Positions 26,244-36,376 of a stretch of 64,000 nt of DNA are shown here, in pieces. Under the pieces are notes generated by a model. The model was not told where the DNA came from, did not search any database, and saw only the letters and a list, made by a program, of their open reading frames with translations. The position numbers and the translations under genes were made by a program. Numbering within the stretch: the stretch's first letter is position 1; every line of letters starts with the position of its first letter. Where the stretch lies: the NCBI RefSeq assembly GCF_028473145.1, contig NZ_CP092370.1, forward strand, positions 2,170,001-2,234,000, written 5' to 3'. This DNA is from Flavobacterium sp. CBA20B-1. Lineage in GTDB: Bacteria > Bacteroidota > Bacteroidia > Flavobacteriales > Flavobacteriaceae.

Positions 26244-27149
26244 CTACATTTTTTCGTAGTCTTGTGTGGTATTAGCTTTTGCTTTTTGAGCATTTACCAC
26301 GTTTCCGTCTTTATCAAGAACTGCAACAACCACACTTGTTTTTGAAAGATCTTCAATAGTGTATGATAAGCTTGCAGAAGCTTTGAATTCGCTTGTGGTT
26401 TTTTGACCAGCAGGAACAGGCTCACCTAAGAAATTATTAGTAGCACGCACCACATGATCATGAACAAAATTCATTGACCAAGCTGGTTCTCCTGAGTTGT
26501 TGCCAAACATAGCAGTAGCATTTGCTTGTTGAAACACTAAGCCATCTTCCAATAAATAAACAACATATTTAAGTTCTTGATCAATGTTTTGGCTGAATTT
26601 TAAGCTCACATCAACTTTACCGCTTGTTGCACCTAAGTTTGATTCAATTTTGATTCCGATTGGAGATCCTTCATTTAAAAGTTTATATTTCTTTTGGAAA
26701 GTTTCAAATCTATCAGCAGAAAAGGAGTAAACCCCTGAAGCAGTTGCAGGAATAAAACTTTGAAACCCAGTTCCAGGAATGGTGGTATTTCGGTTAAAAC
26801 TTAAATGTGGCCAACCTTTTAGTTTAATAGCTTTCATAAGAGTGGTCATACCTGGTAAAACAAATGGATCTTTTACGCTGTTTGGGTTAAAATCACCGTG
26901 CACACCAACACCAATAACTCTATCTTTATAGTCAGAACCCTCTAATCCTTCAATTGCAACAGTACCTAGCGGACACCACATACAACTTGCAGAAGTAATA
27001 TCTTCAACTAATACTTTTTGTTTGTATTCTCCTTTTGTAAAATCTACCTCTGTTGGTGTGTCAGCTGAATCATCAGAACCTGAACAACCAACAAAACCAA
27101 TAGAAGCTATTCCAAATAGCAAAGCGGGCAATAAATTTTTAGTAAACAT
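26244..27149 (-). CDS. Omp28-related lipoprotein
   Basis: The 301-residue protein has a lipoprotein signal peptide (FVGC) and an early thioredoxin-like segment VLVEDITSASCMWCPLG with a CxxC pair, as in the Omp28 family of Bacteroidota. The following strands and the C-terminal beta-rich region also fit that family. These proteins are outer-membrane or surface lipoproteins of unclear role; the CxxC suggests a thiol redox function but this is unproven. It is divergent from the TlpA-like thioredoxin gene, which may share its redox context. Confidence 0.85.
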   Translation of the reverse strand: MFTKNLLPALLFGIASIGFVGCSGSDDSADTPTEVDFTKGEYKQKVLVEDITSASCMWCPLGTVAIEGLEGSDYKDRVIGVGVHGDFNPNSVKDPFVLPGMTTLMKAIKLKGWPHLSFNRNTTIPGTGFQSFIPATASGVYSFSADRFETFQKKYKLLNEGSPIGIKIESNLGATSGKVDVSLKFSQNIDQELKYVVYLLEDGLVFQQANATAMFGNNSGEPAWSMNFVHDHVVRATNNFLGEPVPAGQKTTSEFKASASLSYTIEDLSKTSVVVAVLDKDGNVVNAQKAKANTTQDYEKM

Positions 27150-27211
27150 AGAAATAAGTTAATAATAAGTTAATAATATGTAAAAGTAAAAAAAAAATAA
27201 TAGTTACAAAA

Positions 27212-27243
27212 TTGTTTATGTAATTATTTTATTCTTACTTTTG
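27212..27243 (+). promoter_or_regulatory. Promoter of the TlpA/DUF6029 operon
   Basis: TTG at 27212-27214 and TACTTTTG at 27236-27243, 21 bases apart, 32 bases upstream of the ATG. Confidence 0.6.
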
Positions 27244-27275
27244 AAAATCATTATTTAATAGAATCTTAAAGTATC

Positions 27276-27767
27276 ATGAAATTACGTACATCATTATTAA
27301 TTGTGTGTTGTTTTATAGCTACTATTGCTGTAGCGCAGAACAAACTCCCAAATGTATCCCTAAAAACATTAGATAACAAAGCAATCAATATAGCCAATTA
27401 TAATAACTCATCAAAACCGGTAATCGTTAGCTTTTGGGCTACTTGGTGCGGACCTTGTATTAGAGAGTTAGAAGCCATTAAAACAAAATACAGCCACTGG
27501 AAAAAAGACTATGGGGTGGAATTAATCGCTGTTTCTATCGATGATTCAAAAACCATTAATAGAGTAAAGCCTATGGTTGCATCTAAAAGCTGGAAATACA
27601 ATGTTTTATTAGACACCAATCAAGACCTTAAAAGAACATTAAATGTTGTTAATGTTCCATATACCATGGTGCTTTACAAAGGAAAAGTGATGTTTACTCA
27701 CTCCAATTATACACCGGGTATTGAAAATATTATTGAAGAAGAATTGGTGAAAATTTTAAAAAAATAA
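27276..27767 (+). CDS. TlpA/ResA-like thioredoxin-fold protein
   Basis: The 163-residue protein has a signal peptide ending in AVAQ and a thioredoxin domain with the active site FWATWCGPC (WCGPC about residues 52-56) and the cis-Pro region NVPYTMVLY. It acts in the periplasm as a thiol reductant or oxidant. It is followed 3 bases later by a DUF6029 gene and lies opposite an Omp28-like CxxC protein, so the three may work together on envelope proteins; this is inference from position. Confidence 0.92.
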   Translation: MKLRTSLLIVCCFIATIAVAQNKLPNVSLKTLDNKAINIANYNNSSKPVIVSFWATWCGPCIRELEAIKTKYSHWKKDYGVELIAVSIDDSKTINRVKPMVASKSWKYNVLLDTNQDLKRTLNVVNVPYTMVLYKGKVMFTHSNYTPGIENIIEEELVKILKK

Positions 27768-27770
27768 TTA

Positions 27771-29420
27771 ATGAAAAAAATATTTTTTTTGGCGGCGTTC
27801 TTAACGTCGTCTTTCTTTTATGCGCAAATTCGTGTAGGTATTGAATCAAATAGTCAATATTACATAGACGATGAAAAAATTAAGATAGACGAAACAGAAG
27901 CGGAAGAAAGGCTAAGGTCGAATACCTATATCAAACTAGATTATTTTAAAAACAAATGGGAGTTTGGAACCCAGATAGAAGCTTACTATCCCAAAGCAAT
28001 AATCAACTACAATCCAGATTTACAGGATGCACATATCGGTACCATATACGCAAAGTATAACGATTTTGATAATGGTGTAAACATTACTTTGGGACACTTT
28101 TATGAGCAATTTGGCAGCGGATTAATTCTGCGTTCATGGGAAGATCGTGCATTAGGAATTAACAATGCGCTTTTTGGCTTGAATGCGAAGTTGCGATTAA
28201 CAAAAAACCTTGACCTTACCACTTTAGGTGGTAAACAACGTTTTGGAATGGGATTTGACCTGTCTGAGAGCTATGTGGTGGGAACCAATCTAGAATTTAA
28301 CTTGTCAGACGCATTAAAATTAGAAAGTACCGATTTAAGGTTAGGTGCCAGCTATGTGGGTAGATTAGATGAAGAAAAAGTGGTTGACTACAATGGTGTA
28401 AATGATCTTATCAACGCCTTTTCAGGTCGTGTAAGCTTAGGCTTAGGTAGCTTTAACCTTAGTGGTGAATATATTCATAAGCAAAAAGACATCATTTTTG
28501 AAAATGATGATTATGTTGGCGAAACATTTCTAGACGGGAATGCAATATTGTTAAACCTAGGATATAATAAAAATAATTTTGGATCTAGTGTGAATCTGCG
28601 TAGGTTAGAAAATATGATGTTTTATTCTGAAAGAAAGTTTAGCGGAAATGTATATAATAAAGGAGTGATAAACTATGTGCCTGCACTAACCAAACAATAC
28701 GATTTTTCGCTGCAAAATATTTATGTGTATCAAGCGCAAGGAGGGGTTAATTGGTTCGAGAAAAGAAATGGAGAAATTGGCGGGCAGTATGATTTTTACT
28801 ATGATTTTGTAGAAGGAACAACATTAGGAGGTGAATATGGAACCCATTTGGCCGTTAATGGATCCTATTGGGCAGGTCTAAAATCATCATACAACTTTGA
28901 TACCAATATACTAAATGATGAATTTTTGCAATTTGGAGAAAAATACTATAAGGATCTGGCAATCGAAGTTAGAAAAAGATACTCAACAAAATTTCAAATG
29001 ATTGCCATGTATATGAACCAATATTACAACGCACCCCTTTTAGAAGGAAAGTTTGATGATGTTAAAACAGATATAGCTAGTGTGGAAGGCTTATATAATT
29101 TTTCAGAAACAACCTCTGTTCGTTTGCAGTTACAAAATATGTGGGCAACCGCAGATAAAGGTGATTGGGGAGCAGCGCTATTAGAGTTTGTTCCAAACAC
29201 AATGTTTAGCCTTTATGTAACCGATATGTATAACTACGGAAACTCACATCCAGAAAGTCGTATTCATTACTACAGCGTAGGAGGAAGCTTCTCCAAAGGA
29301 GCAACACGTATTGCTCTAAACTATGGACGTCAACGTGGTGGTTTAATCTGCGTAGGCGGTGTATGCAGGTTCGTGCCAGAATCAAACGGATTAACCGTAA
29401 ACCTAACAACCAATTTCTAA
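27771..29420 (+). CDS. DUF6029 family protein, probable outer-membrane beta-barrel
   Basis: The 549-residue protein has a signal peptide ending in FFYAQ and a long series of amphipathic beta strands with many Tyr, Gly and Asn, ending in a terminal Phe (VNLTTNF), as expected of an outer-membrane barrel. The N-terminal pattern with GHFYEQFGSGLILRSWEDR is typical of proteins labelled DUF6029 in flavobacteria. The function is unknown. A Cys pair (CVGGVC) near the C-terminus could be a target of the upstream TlpA-like protein. Confidence 0.82.
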   Translation: MKKIFFLAAFLTSSFFYAQIRVGIESNSQYYIDDEKIKIDETEAEERLRSNTYIKLDYFKNKWEFGTQIEAYYPKAIINYNPDLQDAHIGTIYAKYNDFDNGVNITLGHFYEQFGSGLILRSWEDRALGINNALFGLNAKLRLTKNLDLTTLGGKQRFGMGFDLSESYVVGTNLEFNLSDALKLESTDLRLGASYVGRLDEEKVVDYNGVNDLINAFSGRVSLGLGSFNLSGEYIHKQKDIIFENDDYVGETFLDGNAILLNLGYNKNNFGSSVNLRRLENMMFYSERKFSGNVYNKGVINYVPALTKQYDFSLQNIYVYQAQGGVNWFEKRNGEIGGQYDFYYDFVEGTTLGGEYGTHLAVNGSYWAGLKSSYNFDTNILNDEFLQFGEKYYKDLAIEVRKRYSTKFQMIAMYMNQYYNAPLLEGKFDDVKTDIASVEGLYNFSETTSVRLQLQNMWATADKGDWGAALLEFVPNTMFSLYVTDMYNYGNSHPESRIHYYSVGGSFSKGATRIALNYGRQRGGLICVGGVCRFVPESNGLTVNLTTNF

Positions 29421-29427
29421 ATAAAAA

Positions 29428-29460
29428 AAAGTCTGGAATTCATTTTTCAGACTTTTTTTA
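29428..29460 (+). terminator. Terminator after the DUF6029 gene
   Basis: AAAGTCTG and CAGACTTT form a hairpin with a 12-base loop and a run of T's. Confidence 0.75.
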
Positions 29461-29491
29461 TTGATTTCTAGGAAGATAAAAAAAAACAACG

Positions 29492-29620
29492 TAAATTTGC
29501 ACCACTTTTTAGCAGAAGATAAGGATTGAGCTAAAAAGCGAAAACAATAATCAATAACTACTTCTGTTTAAAACTTCATTTCAATCCTTAAATAAACAGA
29601 ATACAAATTTATTATCAGAC
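29492..29620 (+). promoter_or_regulatory. rpsA promoter -7 box and structured leader
   Basis: TAAATTTG at 29492-29499 is a full -7 box, which leaves a leader of about 115 bases before the rpsA ATG. Two pairings exclude each other. A 9-bp perfect inverted repeat (29505-29513 with 29530-29538) loops out AAGGATTGA at 29521-29529. That loop is fully complementary to 29581-29589. A further 6-bp pairing joins 29513-29518 to 29561-29566. S1 represses its own mRNA in Escherichia coli, so a regulatory leader is plausible here, but no Rfam family is assigned. Confidence 0.55.
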
Positions 29621-31387
29621 ATGTCTGAACAAACACAAAACACAAAAGAATTCTTAGACACTTTCAACTGGGACAGTTATGAAAACGGTATTGATGCAGT
29701 AGATGCTTCAAACCTTAAAGAATTCGAAGACTTAGTAGAAAAAACATTTATCTCAACCGGTGATGAAGAAGTTGTAGAAGGTGTAGTAGTAAGAATCACA
29801 GACAGAGATGCAATTGTTGATATCAACGCTAAATCTGAAGGTGTTATCTCTTTAAACGAATTTCGCTACAATCCAAACTTAAAAGTTGGTGACAAAGTAG
29901 AAGTTCTAATCGACGTTCGCGAAGATAAAAACGGACAATTAGTATTATCTCACCGCAAAGCACGTACCATCAAAGCTTGGGATCGCGTGATTGCAGCTCA
30001 TGACACAGGCGAAATCGTAAACGGTTTTGTTAAATGCAGAACAAAAGGTGGTATGATCGTTGACGTATTCGGTATCGAAGCATTCTTACCAGGATCTCAA
30101 ATCGATGTGAAACCAATCCGCGATTACGATCAATACGTAAACAAAACCATGGAATTTAAAGTTGTAAAAATCAACCACGAATTCAAAAACGTAGTAGTAT
30201 CTCACAAAGCATTAATCGAAGCTGATATCGAAATTCAGAAAAAAGAAATCATCGGTCAGTTAGAAAAAGGTCAAGTATTAGAAGGAGTAGTTAAAAACAT
30301 CACTTCATACGGTGTATTCATCGATTTAGGTGGCGTTGACGGATTAATCCACATCACAGACTTATCATGGTCTCGTATCAACCACCCATCTGAAGTATTA
30401 GAATTAGACCAAAAATTAAACGTAGTAATCTTAGACTTCGACGACGAGAAAACACGTATTCAATTAGGTTTAAAACAATTAAACGCACACCCTTGGGATG
30501 CTTTAGACGCTAACTTAAACGTTGGTGACAAAGTAAAAGGTAAAGTAGTTGTTTTAGCCGATTACGGTGCATTTATCGAAGTAGCAGAAGGAGTAGAAGG
30601 ATTGATCCACGTTTCTGAAATGTCATGGTCAACTCATTTACGTTCAGCTCAAGATTTCGTTAAAATCGGAGACGAAGTAGAAGCAGTTATCTTAACTTTA
30701 GACCGCGAAGAGCGTAAAATGTCATTAGGTATCAAACAATTATCAAACGATCCTTGGACAGACATCACATCCAAATACCCAGTAGGTTCTAAACACACAG
30801 GTACCGTTCGTAACTTCACAAACTTCGGCGTTTTCGTTGAATTAGAAGAAGGTATCGACGGATTAGTTTACATTTCAGACCTATCTTGGACTAAGAAAAT
30901 CAAACACCCATCAGAATTTGTAAACGTAGGAGACAAATTAGACGTTGTAGTGTTAGAATTAGATGTAGAAGGTCGCAAATTATCTTTAGGTCACAAACAA
31001 ACTACCGACAACCCATGGGATGCACACGAAGCAGCTTACGGCGTAGGTACTGTTCACAACGGAACAATTGCAGACTTAAACGATAAAGGAGCAACCATTA
31101 ACTTTGAAGAAGATGTAGTAGCCTTCATCCCAACTCGTCACTTAGAAAAAGAAGACGGAAAAAAATTGAAAAAAGGCGATACAGCTGATTTCAAAGTAAT
31201 CGAATTCAACAAAGAATTCAAAAGAGTAGTAGCATCGCACACTGCAACATTCCGTGAAGAAGAAGAGAAAAACTTCAAAGCAGCAGAAGAAAAAGCAGCA
31301 GCAAACAACGCTTCAAACGAAAAAACTACCTTAGGAGATATCGACGCATTAGCAGAATTAAAAGCTAAAATGGAAGGTAAAAACTAA
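29621..31387 (+). CDS. rpsA: 30S ribosomal protein S1
   Basis: The 588-residue protein is a chain of S1 (OB-fold) domains: weaker ones at the start (about 50-115 and 130-200), then three strong repeats of the form GVVKNITSYGVFIDLGGVDGLIHIT from about residue 215 to 460, and a last degenerate one (about 475-540). The C-terminal tail is acidic and Ala/Lys-rich. S1 binds mRNA and helps place it on the small subunit, which matters in Bacteroidota because Shine-Dalgarno use is weak. The codon use is highly biased, fitting strong expression. Followed by a terminator at 31408-31437. Confidence 0.96.
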   Translation: MSEQTQNTKEFLDTFNWDSYENGIDAVDASNLKEFEDLVEKTFISTGDEEVVEGVVVRITDRDAIVDINAKSEGVISLNEFRYNPNLKVGDKVEVLIDVREDKNGQLVLSHRKARTIKAWDRVIAAHDTGEIVNGFVKCRTKGGMIVDVFGIEAFLPGSQIDVKPIRDYDQYVNKTMEFKVVKINHEFKNVVVSHKALIEADIEIQKKEIIGQLEKGQVLEGVVKNITSYGVFIDLGGVDGLIHITDLSWSRINHPSEVLELDQKLNVVILDFDDEKTRIQLGLKQLNAHPWDALDANLNVGDKVKGKVVVLADYGAFIEVAEGVEGLIHVSEMSWSTHLRSAQDFVKIGDEVEAVILTLDREERKMSLGIKQLSNDPWTDITSKYPVGSKHTGTVRNFTNFGVFVELEEGIDGLVYISDLSWTKKIKHPSEFVNVGDKLDVVVLELDVEGRKLSLGHKQTTDNPWDAHEAAYGVGTVHNGTIADLNDKGATINFEEDVVAFIPTRHLEKEDGKKLKKGDTADFKVIEFNKEFKRVVASHTATFREEEEKNFKAAEEKAAANNASNEKTTLGDIDALAELKAKMEGKN

Positions 31388-31407
31388 TACGTTTTTCACA
31401 CATACTC

Positions 31408-31440
31408 AATCCCGTCACCTTCAAAAGTGGCGGGATTTTT
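31408..31440 (+). terminator. rpsA terminator
   Basis: AATCCCGTCAC pairs with GTGGCGGGATT (one G-T pair) around 8 bases, then a run of T's. Confidence 0.85.
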
Positions 31441-31653
31441 TTTATAATTTGGGCGTTCCCCTTCCATTCCTTTTCAAAACAAAGCTCAGGGTACACATAC
31501 CATTTCGTCCATCACAGAAAAATCCAAGCAAACAGTCGGGTCGGGCTATACGCTCCAAGTCCTCGCTTGTCGTACCTCCTCGCTGCGGGCTATCCGCTGC
31601 TATCCCTAACGCGGATTTTACTGTATAATGTAAATTGTATGTTGTAAAATTGT
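31441..31653. repeat. Dispersed non-coding element, no gene
   Basis: This stretch is more G+C rich than its surroundings and reads like the degenerate intergenic elements scattered through flavobacterial genomes, with phrases such as GGGCGTTCCC, GTCGGGCTATACGCTCC and GCGGGCTATCCGC. Reading frames across it are not believable proteins. Related-looking pieces occur in this window around 40575-40680 and 47400-47530. Confidence 0.5.
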
Positions 31654-31690
31654 ACAACTTTGCCAAAGTTCCAAACTTTGGCAAAGATTA
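31654..31690. repeat. 37-bp palindromic repeat, copy 1
   Basis: Identical to 34031-34067. It contains an internal inverted repeat of CTTTGCCAAAGTT around CC. The two copies flank the G-tract lipoprotein gene and the T9SS cargo gene. Confidence 0.9.
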
Positions 31691-31763
31691 AAAACATTAT
31701 CAACGAAGAAGTTTCAATGCGCAATTGGTTGCAGGAAATGAAATAAGATTTTATACAAAAACA

Positions 31764-31797
31764 AAAAAAAGCTAAAAAGAAATTTTTAGCTTTTTTT
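31764..31797. terminator. Terminator-like hairpin upstream of the G-tract gene
   Basis: AAAAAAAGCTAAAAA pairs with TTTTTAGCTTTTTTT around GAAA-like bases, A/T-rich with a short GC centre. No intact gene precedes it within 370 bases, so it may belong to a lost gene. 31691-31763 shows nothing clear. Confidence 0.5.
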
Positions 31798-31864
31798 GTT
31801 TTATTTAACAACATGTTAATTTTTTTATTATATTTACAATTCAATCAACTTAAATATAATAATT

Positions 31865-32900
31865 ATGAGCAAATTAAGCAAAATTTTGTGGGGGGGGGGT
31901 AATAGGCCTAACCCTTACAGCATGTACAACCGACAGTGTATTTGAGGACAATGGTCAAGCAAGTACTTCAGAGCATCCTTCTAATCCCGGTTCACAGTAT
32001 GCAACTTATAGCATGTCTGATTCTTATGAGTCGCCATGGGATATTGATTCATTGTATAAAGTGAAATACGAATTATACAGCGGTACAATGAACGACGGTG
32101 TACACGTCCGGGTAACCCCTTATATAGGTTTGGCATATTATGATGGTGCTAATGATGGTTTTTACAATACCCCAACAGGTGGGTTTAACTTGGCAAGTGG
32201 TGCCTATCCAAATCTTTTTGCCAGTGGAAATGAATACGGCGATTATGTACAAGCAAATCCTATTGTATTAACACAAGTGCCTGGTACAGGTTGGTACACC
32301 CACGAGTTGTGGGTGCAACATGATGAAGATCATTGCCCGTTAGTAAACATACCAGTGGGTATTAATTATAATTTAAACAGTATTGGTTTTGATATTATAA
32401 ACAATGATATTGTACAACCTATGCAGCTAGGGTATCCATTACCTGCACCACCACCTGCTGGTACAAGTGCAGAAGAACGCTTGTTGCGCGAGTATGGCAA
32501 AGTGTTTTATTACAAAGTAGAGTTTGGTACCGATATGTATAATTTTGACCCCGATGCGTATTATGTATTAGCCCTAGAGAATAATAGTATTAATGACGAT
32601 TGGTCTCTAATGGGGCTTTCAGATGTACCTTTTGGCAGCGATTTATTATATCACGATAGCCCCAGTGGTGTAAGCACAAAGGAAATTGTTGTTAATCCCG
32701 ATACGTTTACAGGTTCAGACCCTATGAACGTGAGTTCAGGACAGTTGTTTGGTACTGCTACCCTCGGCAGTGGCACTGGTATTCGCAAAATAACTACCGT
32801 GCCGTTTTATGATGAGTGGGTTCAAATTCCGGCTCTTACCGGTCCTTGGGTGCCAAAACCTAATAGACAACCTCGTGGAGTAAAAATTTATATAGAGTAA
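31865..32900 (+). CDS. Lipoprotein gene interrupted by a frameshift at a G10 tract (possible phase-variable gene, OFF as sequenced)
   Basis: An ATG at 31865 starts a signal peptide (MSKLSKILW) that runs into ten consecutive G at 31890-31899. In the frame as given it meets a stop soon after. One G fewer (or two more) joins it to VIGLTLTACTTDS, completing a lipoprotein signal peptide with lipobox LTAC, and to the open frame that continues to 32900. The full protein would be about 344 residues. The first ATG inside the downstream frame, at 32013, would lack any export signal. The mature part is rich in Tyr, Asp, Gly and Pro (for example LPAPPPAGTS) with no family recognised. It sits 10 bases before a T9SS cargo gene. 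Slippage could switch it on and off; a sequencing error in the homopolymer is the main alternative. Confidence 0.7.
31890..31899 (+). repeat. G10 homopolymer tract
   Basis: Ten G in a row within the signal-peptide codons of the lipoprotein gene. It is the longest G or C run seen in the coding part of this A+T-rich window and lies exactly at the frame break. Confidence 0.9.
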
Positions 32901-32910
32901 ATAGTTAACT

Positions 32911-34008
32911 ATGAAAAAGATTCTCCTTATTATAACCACCTTGTTAGGCGTTTATAACTTAACTGCCCAAGTACTCTACATCGAAAATTTTAACAGTTAT
33001 CCTGTGGGAAATATAGGCACCGATTATAACGGCACGGTACCCGGTGTAGGCGGTTGGTTTACCAAATCCGAAAATAAACCTATCTACAATACGCCGCTTA
33101 CCAATAACGATTATAAAATTGTAGCCGAAGCCAACAAAGGGAATGTTGCACAAATAGGACCCCTTACCAAAAAAGGTGAATGGACACGTACTTTATTCCG
33201 TACCGATATCAACCCCTATTGGCAACAACGCACAGCAGGTAATAATGTTTTTAAGTGCAGTTTTGATTTGTATGTAGATGATAGTTATATCAGTTCCACT
33301 CCTCCATCTGATCCAATACGTATAATTTTATACAGCAAGGAAGGAGGGTTGACTAGGTTTTCATATGATCCTGATCATCATAGTTTTATGGCTGGTTTTG
33401 ATTTTTCTAGGGGTAATTTTAATCGCGGAAGTGGTGAAGCTGTAGTGGTAAGTCCCGGCACCCCCTTACAACCGCCACCAAATGGCAGTTGGATTACTGT
33501 AGAAATGTATATAGATTATGATAACAACAAAGCGTATTTCAGCATACCAACTTTAAACTATACGAATGTTAAAAACATTGCATTTACTTTAGAGTTGGGG
33601 GGGTTAGATACCGAGGGCAACCCCTTGCCTGATGACAGCCCTGTTGAATTAGTGTTTTTTTACACGAAGTCTGGCGATGTTGATGGTACTTTTTATACCC
33701 CCAAAATAGATAACATTAATTTAGTAGCTCAAAACACGGTACCCACTTTAGCAACTACCGAGCAGTTGGCTGCAAAATTTAACTTATACCCCAACCCAGC
33801 AAGCAATGTTGTAAACATCACCAACGCTGAGAATATGCAGATACAGCAAATCACGGTGTATGATGTTGCAGGCAAACAGTTAAGCACCCAAACCTACAAC
33901 AACGAAACCGATATACAATTAAACGTAGAACATTTAGCAAGTGGCACGTATATGCTGCACTTGCAAACGAATCAGGGTACAGCGGTTAAAAAATTGGTGA
34001 AAAAGTAG
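32911..34008 (+). CDS. T9SS type A sorting-domain protein (secreted or surface)
   Basis: The 365-residue protein has a signal peptide ending in LTAQ, a beta-rich middle resembling a lectin-like sandwich (about 20-270), and a C-terminal type IX secretion sorting domain (about 285-365) with FNLYPNPASNVVNI, VYDVAGKQL and GTYMLHLQT ending in KKLVKK. The sorting domain directs export across the outer membrane and attachment to, or release from, the surface. The ligand or substrate is unknown. It lies 10 bases downstream of the G-tract lipoprotein gene, so the pair is probably cotranscribed. Confidence 0.88.
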   Translation: MKKILLIITTLLGVYNLTAQVLYIENFNSYPVGNIGTDYNGTVPGVGGWFTKSENKPIYNTPLTNNDYKIVAEANKGNVAQIGPLTKKGEWTRTLFRTDINPYWQQRTAGNNVFKCSFDLYVDDSYISSTPPSDPIRIILYSKEGGLTRFSYDPDHHSFMAGFDFSRGNFNRGSGEAVVVSPGTPLQPPPNGSWITVEMYIDYDNNKAYFSIPTLNYTNVKNIAFTLELGGLDTEGNPLPDDSPVELVFFYTKSGDVDGTFYTPKIDNINLVAQNTVPTLATTEQLAAKFNLYPNPASNVVNITNAENMQIQQITVYDVAGKQLSTQTYNNETDIQLNVEHLASGTYMLHLQTNQGTAVKKLVKK

Positions 34009-34030
34009 TTTTTTTTTCTGTAGCTTCAAA

Positions 34031-34067
34031 ACAACTTTGCCAAAGTTCCAAACTTTGGCAAAGATTA
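34031..34067. repeat. 37-bp palindromic repeat, copy 2
   Basis: Identical to 31654-31690, in the same orientation, 2,377 bases away. The internal dyad could also fold as a hairpin ending the T9SS gene transcript. Confidence 0.9.
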
Positions 34068-34143
34068 TTTTTACCTAGCTTAAACTTCAAAACCACACGC
34101 TGTCAAACAATTACAAAAAAGATTAAAAAACTTTCAAAAAGCA

Positions 34144-34176
34144 TTTGCAAAAGCCAAAAAAAGAGTAGTATATTTG
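34144..34176 (+). promoter_or_regulatory. Promoter 1 upstream of the tRNA-Val/rRNA region
   Basis: TTTG at 34144-34147 and TATATTTG at 34169-34176, 21 bases apart. The sequence after the -7 box (GCAACCGCTTT) is the same as after the promoter at 34397-34427. Confidence 0.6.
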
Positions 34177-34232
34177 CAACCGCTTTCAGGACAACGAAAG
34201 CCACGTTCCTAGAAAAAAAAGTAAAAAATAAA

Positions 34233-34265
34233 TTTGGATGGTATAGAAAAAGGTTATTATCTTTG
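34233..34265 (+). promoter_or_regulatory. Promoter 2, upstream of tRNA-Val
   Basis: TTTG at 34233-34236 and TATCTTTG at 34258-34265, 21 bases apart, 22 bases before the tRNA. Confidence 0.65.
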
Positions 34266-34287
34266 CAGTCCGTTCAAAAAAGAAAAA

Positions 34288-34362
34288 GGGCGATTAGCTC
34301 AGCTGGTTCAGAGCACCTCGTTTACACCGAGGGGGTCGGGGGTTCGAACCCCTCATCGCCCA
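34288..34362 (+). tRNA. tRNA-Val (anticodon TAC)
   Basis: A full cloverleaf can be drawn: acceptor GGGCGAT with ATCGCCC, D-arm GCTC/GAGC, anticodon stem CCTCG/CGAGG with loop TTTACAC, and T-arm GGGGG-TTCGAAC-CCCTC. CCA is not encoded. Confidence 0.95.
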
Positions 34363-34396
34363 CAAAAAAACTTTTTCAAAAAAAAGCAAAAATAAT

Positions 34397-34427
34397 TTTG
34401 CTGATTAAAAAATAAGTTTTACTTTTG
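34397..34427 (+). promoter_or_regulatory. rRNA operon promoter
   Basis: TTTG at 34397-34400 and TACTTTTG at 34420-34427 with the ideal 19-base spacing, about 135 bases before the 16S gene. Confidence 0.7.
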
Positions 34428-34561
34428 CAACCGCTTTGAGAGAGAAGCGAATGTAAGAAGAACAAGTTCATAGACATATTGGATTAACAGAGAATTAAAG
34501 AGTAAAAGCTCTTGGGCAACCAAGAGGTTTTAAACGACACATCAACAATAAAAAAAATTAT

Positions 34562-36079
<1,518 letters not shown>

Positions 36080-36149
36080 CTAGAGATGGTTTAAACATCT
36101 TTTACTCTTTAACTGTTGGTTCAAAAAAAAAGCAGAATAAAAAATACAG

Positions 36150-36223
36150 AGTCTCGTAGCTCAGCTGGTTAGAGTACTACACTGATAATGTAGGGGTCGG
36201 CAGTTCGAGTCTGCCCGGGACTA
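36150..36223 (+). tRNA. tRNA-Ile (anticodon GAT)
   Basis: A cloverleaf fits, with acceptor AGTCTCG against CGGGACT (one G-T pair), D-arm GCTC/GAGT, anticodon loop CTGATAA and a normal T-arm. It is the usual first tRNA of the 16S-23S spacer. Confidence 0.92.
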
Positions 36224-36273
36224 CGAAGTATTACTGGGAAGACGAGAAGTTTATGCTGAGCTAAGTCGAAGCA

Positions 36274-36298
36274 AGTCTGCCCGGGACTACAAAGTATT
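36274..36298 (+). repeat. Partial duplication of the tRNA-Ile 3' end
   Basis: Repeats 36208-36232 with one mismatch: the 3' part of the T-arm and the acceptor strand of tRNA-Ile plus eight bases of flank. It cannot make a tRNA. Confidence 0.85.
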
Positions 36299-36376
36299 TT
36301 ATTCAAAGCAAATTTTAGGTTTGAGGGATTATTAAATTTAGTTCATAATTCATAATCCACAATTCATAATTAAATT

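Noticed and set aside
31442..31844. Open frames on the minus strand of 80 and 84 codons
   Set aside because: They cross a dispersed non-coding element, the 37-bp palindrome and a terminator, and have no gene-like composition or start region.
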